Translations under genes and position numbers: made by a program
NCBI RefSeq assembly: GCF_963675165.1
Contig: NC_087377.1
Coordinates: forward strand, 13,006,632 to 13,070,631
Reading direction: 5' to 3'
DNA length: 64,000 nt
Source of the DNA: Halichondria panicea
Lineage: Eukaryota > Porifera > Demospongiae > Suberitida > Halichondriidae
The notes under the pieces: generated by a model
Database searches by the model: none
The model's input: only the letters and a program-made list of their open reading frames with translations
What the model was told of the DNA's origin: nothing
Shown here: piece after piece, positions 54,780-64,000 of the stretch
How the letters are laid out: every line of letters starts with the position of its first letter
Numbering within the stretch: the stretch's first letter is position 1

Positions 54780-55600
54780 GTGCATCAACTGCATGCTTCA
54801 ATTAATGTATGTGTAAATAGTATGTGCATGTAAACAGCACTGCTCATTATACCAGAATATTTTGTGGATGAAAAACCTTTGCGAATGAGCCATATCAGCA
54901 GAAAATTTGACCCTTTGCGATCTAACTATTGCGTTCTGGCAAGGATCGTGTGTAAATAATTTAGGTTTTGCGGATTTTATTGTTGCGAATTGATCAACCT
55001 TGGCAAAATTCGCTTAGGTTTCCTCGAGTTTAGCAACATGCAGCTATTAAAACAGCCACGCCCACTCTCTATATGCAGTACACGATTACCACCTCTAAGG
55101 CACTTCTCACAATGGTGACATGTACATCATATAAAAGTTATACACTCAAATTTTGGAGGTGTCTAGAAAGATGCCCAAAGGCACTGTTTTAGTATCCCGA
55201 TCGTAGCGAGGGTACTACAAGTGGCTGAAGGCTTCTAAATCACACGGACATACACCGACAATACAGTGTCTAACTCATTTTGATACTACAGTACGCATGC
55301 ACAACCTAGCTTGCCACGAGGCTTAATTGACTATCAACAGGATACTAAGTACGTTGTAGGTGCACTAAGTCCCATAGTATACCTTCCCTGAGGCATTTTC
55401 CCGTGCACTTAACAATTAGGTCTTAATTATCAACTTACTATACCTCTGAGGCACTTCAGAATGGTATATCAACTTAGTAAGTTGATAATTAAGACCTAAT
55501 TAGAAAAATTAGAGAAAGTGTCTAATGTCTAATATATATATGCGTACATGCATGTACAAAGGAATCCTGAATGAATGGACACTATATATAATAATTTTAT
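54780..55600. other. Spacer after gene D
   Basis: Bases 55408-55500 form a hairpin whose arms read AATTAGGTCTTAATTATCAA and complement. No gene was seen. Confidence 0.4.
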
Positions 55601-55680
55601 TATGATTTGACAGTCGTCCTATAGGCTTTGAGTTGTTGGCCTAAGACATGTAGCTACGTAGATATTATTCAAAGACTCAC

Positions 55681-55793
55681 GTTTTTGTTGTTCTATTCTC
55701 CCTCTGAGGATCATTCTCCCTAGCAGCTGACATAGTGAGGTGAGACAGCTAGCTAGTCCACTCCAGCAGACTGCACCAGGTATTGTCACTGCT
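55681..55793 (-). pseudogene. HEAT-like exon relic
   Basis: On the minus strand, between ACAAACAG and GTGAGT, one frame is open (WSGLASCLTSLCQLLGRMIL, RGRIEQQK). Comparison with 44590-44690 suggests the ancestral frame started SSDNTWC and that small indels have shifted it. A further degraded copy lies at about 57280-57360. Confidence 0.4.
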
Positions 55794-56226
55794 CTGTTTG
55801 TGGAAGGGGAGTACATGTAGAGTATGCAGATTCATTATCTAAATGTAGGAAACACACTCAAATAAATTATGTATAGTCACAGTAAAATTAGACAAATACA
55901 AGAAAATGGTATAATAATTATTATGGAGAAAGTTTCTTACGTCAGCTTTTAAGATAATCTAGCTGTCCAAGAAATATCAACCCACGCTATCGATAGTACA
56001 ACATGCATCACACTAAAGTAAATTTATAGACATAGAGAGCATAGGTCATCACCAGAGGACGTCCGACATGCATACAAGTGCTAGTGTATTTTTTACCTGG
56101 ACATTATCACGCAATGGCATCAATGCACTGAACTTATAATTATATAGTGATTCGTACACGCATGTCGGACCTCCTCTGTGGTCATACTGAATGATACAAT
56201 GAGTATCCTTTTATCACCAATCTCAC

Positions 56227-56337
56227 CAGTTTGAGCAGTGTCTCCAGATCGAGGTTGAGGTGTTGAGGGTAGTGTTTGTGCTGTAGTGTCTCAGCACAGA
56301 GGGGGAGGAGGGAGGACACTCGGTCATGCACACCCAC
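56227..56337 (-). pseudogene. HEAT-like exon, leucine-rich helices
   Basis: The minus-strand segment reads HDRVSSLLPLCAETLQHKHY and PQHLNLDLETLLKL, then a GTGAGA donor in phase 0. The pattern of paired amphipathic helices fits HEAT or armadillo repeats. The acceptor is unclear because two stops lie just upstream, so the exon may be damaged. Confidence 0.45.
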
Positions 56338-56803
56338 TCACACCACTCAGCTCTCCAAGCAGGAGAAGGAAACTGGAGGGGGAGCATAAGCTGGATTAGA
56401 TTTGGTTTAAATTGCTATTGCGCATAATTATTATACATCACACAACAATAGGCCCTGGCAAATTCTGCCGGCATAATTTGGGGCATAATAGGGTTAAAAT
56501 TTTGAATTTGGTGAATTCAGTACAAATAGGACGGTCCTCTGCTGCTGCTGAATGTGTTTTTTCTCTTTTAAATGACTCTTTCACATCTAGAAGATTATGT
56601 TGAATCTTCAGTTATGTTACAAATGTACAATATACAACAAGAGATAATTTTTTGCTACTACTATTCTGAAAAAAGGACGTCAATGTAGGGCATATTGATG
56701 CTATTACACCTTTGTCACCTTTATCCTCCACACATCGTCATAGAAACACTACAATAACAACAGTAAGCTCACCTGTCCCCACGTACGGTTTCAGACAATC
56801 CTT

Positions 56804-56810
<7 letters not shown>

Positions 56811-56884
<74 letters not shown>
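56811..56884. repeat. (GT)n microsatellite
   Basis: About 36 GT units with a single interruption, next to a poly-G stretch. Confidence 0.85.
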
Positions 56885-56885
<1 letters not shown>

Positions 56886-57005
56886 GGGGGTGGGTTGAAT
56901 TGTTGAGCTGTAATGTGTGAACATAATTATGTGTGCTACTGAAAACATGATATCAGACTTTAGGGGATATACATGTAGGTTATTATTGCATGACCACCCA
57001 CTCAC

Positions 57006-57092
57006 CTTAGTGCCCAGCTCTGCAGTACAGATACAGGCTGCCTCTCTCACTGCATGGTTGGCTGCCTGGCTCTGGGAGATGTAGAAGTCCAC
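57006..57092 (-). CDS. HEAT-like exon, intact
   Basis: An 87-base minus-strand exon (TGTAG acceptor, GTGAGT donor, phase 0 at both ends) reads VDFYISQSQAANHAVREAAC and ICTAELGTK. The VREAA...ELG pattern is typical of the second helix of HEAT repeats. A corrupted copy lies at 59126-59218. It may be the remaining part of a larger gene on the minus strand. The family member is not identified. Confidence 0.5.
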
Positions 57093-57601
57093 CTACACAC
57101 ACATCAACATCACAACAAGATTGAGACTGCTTCAATAACATACTAGAAATGTACGTTCCATTTAAATGAAAGTAACCTGGTGTAAATACATGTACAAAGG
57201 AATTCTGAACGACACAATATATATAACGGGTACATGCAGTCGTCCTATAAGGCTTTGAGTTGTTGGCCTAAGTCATGTGGCTACGTAGATAATATTCAAA
57301 GACTCACATTGGACTATATTCTCCCTCTAAGGATAATTCTCCCCAGCAGCTGACAGAGTGCATGCAGAAACAAACAGTGTCAAGAATATCTTTCTGTTAC
57401 ATATCTGTACAATGTGAAGCGGTAAAGCATTGTATTAATGCATCACACAGGACACCCTACACAAACATTCTTTGTGAACCTAAAAGTAATTTGTTTAACT
57501 TGAAAGTAGTAGTTACAATACCAAAATAAACCAATACTCATTAGTCACAATACTCTCACTAATGATTGTACACACACTCACCAAATTGGCGAGCTGGCCA
57601 T

Positions 57602-57663
57602 ACACAAGCGCCACACACGCACACACGCATGCACGCACACACACACGCACACACGCACACACG

Positions 57664-57690
<27 letters not shown>
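57602..57690. repeat. (CA)n-type microsatellite
   Basis: A CA-rich tract with interspersed CG units. Confidence 0.75.
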
Positions 57691-57694
<4 letters not shown>

Positions 57695-57835
57695 ATTGCC
57701 GAGCTGGTCATAGCCTAGCCTCGAATCCAGGCCGATTAAAATACGGCCTGGTATATATTGCATGTGTAATAATTAATCATAGGCGTGGTCCATACACGCC
57801 CATGTACTATCTACTATGTATATATGAAGCTTTGT

Positions 57836-58110
57836 AGCCTAGCTAGCTAGCTAGCTGTGGCCCTCTATGGTATTGTCGAGAAGGCTTGCACACTAGTCTG
57901 AAACCAGAAGAGGCTCTCATCTACCTCTATAATGGTTGGATGGTCGTGTGATGTTTTGAACTTGGTTTCTGTACAAATGAGAACTTCTTCTGGCTTCAGA
58001 CTAGATGCAAGCCTTCTCGACAACACCATAAAGGGCCACAGCTAGCTAGCAAGCCTTCTCGACAACGCAATAGAGAGCATAAGCCACAACTTCACAGGAG
58101 ACAAGTATTA
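57836..58110. repeat. Dispersed repeat shared with 22402-22860
   Basis: Begins TAGCCTAGCTAGCTAGC and carries the AGGCTCTCATCTACCTCTA motif in the same order. It directly precedes the fold-back at 58118. Confidence 0.55.
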
Positions 58111-58117
58111 TTTTGTT

Positions 58118-58460
58118 AAAATTAATATGGCTAGTAAACAAACTAGTTTACGGTATAATTTTACAAAGGTTTACTATAAAGTATATGAGTTACCCAGATT
58201 CTGGGTAACTTAGTTCGCGCAATACGGGAAACTTGTCTTGACTCAATCCTTTTTACTCCCTTCTACAGAGTGCTCAGAGGATATACCCGGCTATGACTAG
58301 CCTCAAGACCAGGCCGATTAAAATACGGCCTGGTCTCTATTGCATGGGTGATAGTGCACATGCGCGAACTGAGTTACCCAGAATCTGGGTAACTCATATA
58401 CTTTATAGTAAACCTTTGTAAAATTATACCGTAAACTAGTTTGTTTACTAGCCATATTAA
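58118..58460. repeat. Fold-back structure with about 100-base arms
   Basis: The left arm (58118-58220, GTAAACAAACTAGTTTACGG onward) and right arm (58357-58460) are inverted copies. Each contains a small ACCCAGATTCTGGGT hairpin. The centre holds the GACCAGGCCG...CGGCCTGGTC motif. Single arms of this family bracket the minisatellite at 23.7-24.4 kb. Confidence 0.65.
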
Positions 58461-59125
58461 TTTTAACAAATACTTGTCTCCTGTGAAATTGTGGCTTATG
58501 CTCTCTATTGCTTATGCCTCAAGACCAGGCCGATTAAAATACGGCCTGGTCTCTATTGCATGGGTGATAGTGCACATGCACCTGCCTGGTGTTGCACATG
58601 CACAATACATCATACCCACCAAAATACTTAATCATGGCTGATTCTGGTTGTAGCCTTCTTTGTCTGCTGATATTGAAATAACAACATGTATAGGAATATA
58701 AGCGAGTAAACATTTTCTTAGGCAGTGGCGGATCACAGAGGGGGATCCCAGAGTGCCATGGAACCCAGCTAGCTATTTATCAGTAATTTGATTCAAAGTT
58801 TATAGTTGACTGTTTGGTTGAGCAATATTTAGTGTTCAACCACGAAAACTTTACCACAACTATTTATCCCATACCCACTACACCACAGCTCTACACATCG
58901 CAATGGAAACACTCCAACAGTACACTCACCAGTCGTCCCACGTACGGTCTCAGACAATCCTTTCATCTGTGTGTGAGTGTGTGTGGGGGGGTTGCTGAGC
59001 TGTAATGTGTAAACATAATTATGTGTGCTAGCTACTAAGCTAGAAAAGTTATGAGACCCCAAAAATTATGATACCCCAAAAAGGAATATAGGTTACACAG
59101 GCACTATCACATGACCATCCATCAA

Positions 59126-59218
59126 CCTTAGTGCCCAGCTCTGCAGTATAGATGCAGACTGCATGCCTCTCACTGCATGGTTGGCTCCCTGGCTCTGCAT
59201 GAGAGATGTAGAAGTCCA
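59126..59218 (-). pseudogene. Corrupted copy of the 57006-57092 exon
   Basis: Shares the start GTGGACTTCTACATCTC and the end GCAGAGCTGGGCACTAAG, but small insertions in the middle destroy the frame and the donor reads GTTGAT. It is a dead duplicate. Confidence 0.55.
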
Positions 59219-59794
59219 CCTACACACACACACACACACACACACATCGACATCACAGCAAAATTAAGACTGCTAAAATTATTAGGATATGCACATGTAT
59301 CTTAATCTTAAGGTAGTCCATTTGAAAGGTTTGTAAAACGTAAGCATCTGTCAACCAATATGCACATTCTGCTAGGGTGGGTGGATTTGGTAAAGACTTC
59401 TGAATGGATAAGCAATAATCACACAGAGCCATAACAGACAGTAAAGACCCACTACACTAAGCATGAAGCATCAATCGTAGCTCTAATAACTGTATGGGTG
59501 CATGTAAGGGGGTTAGTACTATTAAAAGGGAACAACTAAAATGAGAACCAATTAAGGATGATTCATGCATATACTGTGGTTGCGATGTAGGTACACGTAT
59601 GTATACATGCATGTACCATAAAACCTCGATTTAATTTAAAGCGACACTTTTATTACATTTTGCAAAAGTTGAGCTTTAAATGTACACAATAAAAATGAAT
59701 TTATATAGTGCTATAATTATGGGAGAAATGTCCAAGTGTCGCTTATTTAGAGAATCTTACTGAGCATGGGATGATCTCCCAACTCCCTCCACGT

Positions 59795-60123
59795 GGGGGC
59801 TAGATGGGCGTGCCCGTCCCCCCGTTTCAGCCCTATCTAGCATTCGTTCTGCTGCAGAAAATCATGCAGCACCAATCAGATTGCAGACTGCTTACGTAAT
59901 ACATTTCAGCACCAATCAGATTATATAGTTCTTACGTAATGCATTCCTTGGCTTCCCAGCTCCTCCCCTTCTCTGCAGCAAGCTGAGCTCTGTGGTTAGA
60001 GGCGTGGCTAATATTAACTATATTCATAGTTAGTACGGGAACAGCAGAATGAATGCTAGATAGGGCTGAAACCCGTCCCCCCCTTTTATGGCTGGGGACG
60101 GGACCGCCCATCTACGTGGGGGC
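59795..60123. mobile_element. MITE with GC-rich inverted ends
   Basis: Arms of about 65 bases contain GTTTCAGCCCTATCTAGCAT and complement, with outer ends around GATGGGCG and CGTCCCC. The centre has two CACCAATCAGATT direct repeats. Minus-strand frames over it are not genes. Confidence 0.6.
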
Positions 60124-60522
60124 CTCATCGACAAAAAACAGCATAATAAACACACAATAAACATCAAGTGAGACAAGGTATGATAAAGGGTCATGCAATC
60201 TATAACCATCATTGACGGACATACTTATTACATGATAAAGGGTCATGCAATTTACAACCATCATTTGATGGAGATGATAAAAGTACCGGTGGTTGGCTGG
60301 TAGCAGTATGCATGCATAGATACTATACCTAGTATCTATGATGCATGGGTATATGGGTGTGGTTGTCTCTCCTCTGTGGGGAGGTGGACCAGGAACTCTC
60401 TCGTAACTACGAAGGCTGACCGGATCGAGAAGAGTTACAAACGAAAAATGTCTCATGTATAGGGGAACCTGCATGAGGCTAACTGTCCTCTAGTCTCGAT
60501 TTCAAGTTAGTGTACTGATGTA

Positions 60523-60705
60523 TTGCAGCTTGGAATTGAGGCTAGAGAACTTTTAGATTTTAAGAAAGCTTTTAACACTGTTCTACATGATCCTAAAGCT
60601 ATTGCAGTGGAACATGGGAATTACAGCTCTTTGTGGTATTGGCTTACTAAATATCAAACAGACATCACGTTTGTATCAATCATTATTATTGATGGCACCA
60701 AGTCA
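60523..60705 (+). pseudogene. LINE reverse transcriptase relic
   Basis: The plus strand reads LLDFKKAFNTVLHD, which matches the first catalytic block of LINE reverse transcriptases (compare DFKKAFDKVPH at 26.4 kb). It then shows degraded sense with shifts (KLLQWNMGITALCG in another frame). This is an old, broken insertion, distinct from the LINE at 25.2-26.5 kb. Confidence 0.5.
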
Positions 60706-60959
60706 TAATAACTATAAGTCTCACTCTATAGGAGTTCTAATCAGAAGTGAATTATCATGCAGTTGCTCATAAAAAAATCACTTCCATCTAATGCACCAAT
60801 TCACCTAAAGAAACGGTTGTACTTCATTTTGTTGTTGTATAGTCTTGCACCATACCAATTGTATTACTTTGATTATATTTTGTACAATTGCTGTAAAGTT
60901 CAAAATAATAATGGTACTGGTATATATGAGCATAGCCATTATCTCATGTATGTTCACGA

Positions 60960-62655
60960 GTGAATCTCTGAGTGAATATGTACTACTTGAGACACTACTG
61001 AAGCTGATTAGGTAGAGAGTGTTCACTAAACGTAAGCCTATCTTACTGACACAATTGTCTTGCTGAATTGATCACATTCGGACACATTCGTCGTTATGCA
61101 AAACTTAATGAAATGATCTTTACCAAAAGTCAACATTGATGCCTTTGGACACCTAGCTATATGCTAAAATTATTCCCAGCATAATTTATCAGGGCCTAAA
61201 CATCACACTTAACTACTAGTGACTCTTACCACAGGCAAATATAGGTCAACATGCATACAGCCATGAGCATACTGTGCTTAAGGGGCTTCATGCACAATGT
61301 ATTAATGCTCCATAATCATAGTGGTAGTCAAAATAAATTGCGTGTTTAATATTTATTTCCCGTCCCTCCCTATAGTTTTGTTATCACAGTCTCTCACTTT
61401 GCTAAATGACCCTTTTAATTGTTAGGCACCTAGCCCCTAGATTTTGTGGCGGGACATCTGGGGAGCTGCCCTAGAAATATGAAAATTCATCAGTATAGTA
61501 ATTACTAAATTAACTTTTCCTAATGCCTTACAAATAGTTACTCCCCTTCTCATAGGCAAATAAATGCGTTTACAGCATTCAAAGAGGGTAAACCACCAGC
61601 CATTAAAATAGAAACTATTTTCACTGAAATAAGTATACCCCAACTACCACAAACAGACAATAATCTTCCTATAATAACTATCCCTTAGAATGACAACAAC
61701 TATTGTATTGAACATCAACATTTCTATGCAAATAGCTATAATGTACGCGTGAACATGTGCAATACATTATTATATACACACCTATACACAGCTGCTGGCA
61801 ACACATGCATAAACAACCAAGAAAGTAAACGGACTTTACTTTCACTTTATAACCTAACAATACATGGTCATACTAACTGCTTTCATAGCAGGAAAAACTA
61901 ACATGCATTAGTGCATGCCTGCCCACCTATACATACATGCTATGTACAGCACATACATTTTAATGTAGGGAACAATCGCTATATAGACAGCTGGCATTGT
62001 GTCAAGTGTGTTGATTGTCATGTGCTGAAAGCCTTGTCATGTACGTGTACATATAAAGAACAACTAGGGTTATATATAGCATTCTATTATTAAGTTTCCA
62101 TGTAGAGTCCAACGATGCATTACGGAAACATTAAAAGTACGCCATAAAAGCAACCAAGCTTCCCACCAACGTTCAAAGTCTGAGTATAAAATTTCAATTC
62201 AGATAGACAAATGATAGCTACTCATGATTATTTATGATGTCAAGCTTTGCTATGGAAACATCAATCAGTGAGTAGACCGTAATCACAGGGGCTCCCCAGT
62301 AAATTCCAGACACACCCAATAATAAGAGGAAGTGACATAGGCAGACAGGAAATTACAAGGCCATTCAGGCCGATAAAGCTACTATAATAGGATATTGGCT
62401 ACACAATTAATCCATATTATATCCAAACAAACCAGAGTTAGAAATAATAATATCATAACGCCATGACTATGAACAGACACAGACGTCATGCTAACAGTAC
62501 GTCTTACATGTAAAGAGGATACATATCTACACACATGCATCACAGTAGATCTAGTTACATATTGTACACCATAGACAGTACTAATGTGATGATGTCATTA
62601 TTATACACAAATTTTTTGGGGGGGGAAGGTTCACCCCAGCCCCCCCCCCCCATTA
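60960..62655. other. AT-rich spacer
   Basis: Bases 61155-61197 are an end fragment of the hAT-like MITE at 18011-18272. Poly-G and poly-C runs lie at about 62615-62650. No gene was seen. Confidence 0.35.
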
Positions 62656-62664
62656 GATGAAACC

Positions 62665-63234
62665 TAGTCTCAATCCCAGGCCGCTCTTCCTCGAAGAGAG
62701 GGCCTGGTATCGACTGTTTGCGCATGCGCCACATAATCCCCAGAAACTGGGGACTCCGGATTTCATCGTATAATGCTCAGTAAAACCATGACGTCACAAC
62801 GAACGGAAGTGGATTGGAGAAGTGCGATTGTGAAGGTTTCTAGCCAGTGTGATAGCATTCTAATAGCTACCCGTAGCCTGCTATGTTAACAAAGGACTCA
62901 CAGCCTGCAATAGTGTGGATGGCAAATCGTCTGAACGGAGGGAAGGCTGACAATAGCTTATATGGACAGGCCACGCCCATCTGACACTAACCTTGGTGAA
63001 AGTCTACATGTAGACTCTATCAGAAGAAATAGCATGCTGTAACCAAACGTACAGCTCTGTCTCTAGCTAGCTAGCTATATAGCTTTGTGTATGTAGTGTT
63101 CTTTGTGTGTACATGTTATTCAGGATACTTTTCGGGTAAATATCAGTTTAATACGGGGAAATTATCCAATAATTTTGCGCATGCGCAAACAGTCAGTAGC
63201 AGGCCTCTTTTTTGAGGCCTTGTGAAGGAGGCTA
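62665..63234. mobile_element. Mutator-like MITE
   Basis: Diverged inverted ends (TAGTCTCAATCCCAGGCC at the left, GAGGCTA at the right) are flanked by a perfect 9-base duplication GATGAAACC (62656-62664 and 63235-63243). The left end resembles TAGCCTCGATCCCAGGCC of the element at 48252. An inner pair TGTTTGCGCATGCGC is also inverted. Confidence 0.7.
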
Positions 63235-63555
63235 GATGAAACCCTGATAGGGTATGTTGACTGCTCAGCATTATTATGTCCATCAACCAACAGACAGCAG
63301 ACATGTACAGTACACTATAATTGTATGTGCACAAAATAATGTTCTTGATAATTATAAGCAGTGATCGAGCAAAAAATGTTTGTGAATTGAGAGAAATAAC
63401 CTAAAACTTTCTTAACATGTTAAACATGTAAGCTGACAATTAAGTGATTGTGACTAAACTATGGGGGATAATAAGCTTGTCAATGAGTTCATGTATTGAG
63501 TTGATTCTTGTGCTAACACTAAAATGTTTGTTGTATTCTACCACACACCTAGCAG

Positions 63556-63704
63556 CTACTACCTATGAAAATATGTCACCTAAAGGATATGAGTTGATTC
63601 TTGCACTAACAAGTTATGATCCAGTACCTCCAGTACCTAATGCTTCGCATATTGCTTGGACTGACGTGCAGGTACTGGAGGTTCATTGCTATGGGCTGAT
63701 TTAG
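63556..63704 (+). CDS. Possible tail exon of another receptor
   Basis: After a CCTAGCAG acceptor, entered in phase 1 like the receptor tails here, the exon reads TTYENMSPKGYELILALTSY and DPVPPVPNASHIA. It then runs on to a TAG at 63702. YENM, YELI and YDPV lie close together, and YENMSPK echoes YEEVSPK of genes B-D. A YxNM motif can bind PI3-kinase and Grb2 SH2 domains in other animals. No upstream exon was found, and a nearby repeat of TGAGTTGATTCTTG means part of it may be duplicated non-coding DNA. Tentative. Confidence 0.3.
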
Positions 63705-64000
63705 GGGGACGGGCTGGAACCATTGCCGCACCAGCTCTGTATAGGGGAAGGAGATAATGTTTAGGTAGCTAAGCTAATTAAAAGTGTGTTGTACATGGAC
63801 AATTGAGGAAAGCCACTAATCACTCCCAGGGTTACTATCCAGCTAAGAAGCTGTACTACACATGGTCTACCTGCTTAGAAAATGCATTTTTGTGGGTACT
63901 AGTTAGAGCCCTGCCTGCAGGTTTCTTAGTTGATAAGAGATAGTGACCTGCTAGCAGGTTTCTTAGCTAGATAGACACCTCATTAGCAGTGGCCACTTCA

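Noticed and set aside
56769-57092. 107-codon minus-strand frame taken as a single gene
   Set aside because: Only the first 29 codons, up to the GTGAGT donor, are protein-like. The rest is intron and the GT microsatellite.
57562-57837. 91-codon plus-strand frame rich in His/Thr
   Set aside because: It is a translation of the CA microsatellite.
60112-60474. 120-codon minus-strand frame
   Set aside because: It overlaps the GC-rich MITE end and has no domain or splice support.

Overview
The window looks like nuclear DNA of an invertebrate animal, probably a demosponge. This is inferred from three things: short introns (often 50-110 bases, nearly all phase 1), exons for Ig, fibronectin III (Fn3) and CCP/sushi domains, and dense AT-rich transposon debris. 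No rRNA, tRNA, CRISPR or operon structure was seen. Most long uninterrupted frames are accidental or lie in repeats. The real genes are split into short exons and had to be reassembled from splice sites, reading phase and domain pattern.

The central content is a plus-strand cluster of single-pass membrane receptor-like genes. Gene A (about 8.5-18.4 kb) is Ig - Fn3 - transmembrane - short tail. Gene B (38.9-42.6 kb) is the intact reference: signal peptide - Ig - Fn3 - CCP - CCP - CCP - transmembrane - tyrosine tail, 507 residues with every exon junction in phase. Copy C (46.2-47.6 kb) is a deleted, frameshifted relative of D and B. Gene D (52.7-54.8 kb) is close to C and seems to be decaying. 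B, C and D end in almost the same 84 bases, encoding a tail with YEEV and YGPV or YGPL motifs. A possible tail exon of a further receptor, with YENM, YELI and YDPV motifs, lies at 63.6 kb.

Minus-strand content includes a small eight-exon gene (27.3-28.25 kb, 139 residues in the model) and decayed coding fragments at 21 kb and 29.8-31.8 kb. HEAT-like exon relics lie around C and D (44.6-45.1, 50.9-51.0, 55.7-57.1 and 59.1-59.2 kb). Those relics suggest that a block holding a HEAT-type gene and a receptor gene was duplicated.

The rest is mobile DNA, much of it nested and datable by clean target-site duplications. There are three Mutator-like elements with 9-base duplications, one of them carrying captured host exons. 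There are TA-flanked Tc1/mariner-type MITEs, hAT-like MITEs with 8-base duplications, a 2.4-kb fold-back element, and a composite element holding a 5'-truncated LINE with an open reverse transcriptase. A roughly 73-base minisatellite and several dispersed repeat families fill much of the remaining sequence. The receptors have transposons in their introns, and gene A's Fn3 exon abuts one.
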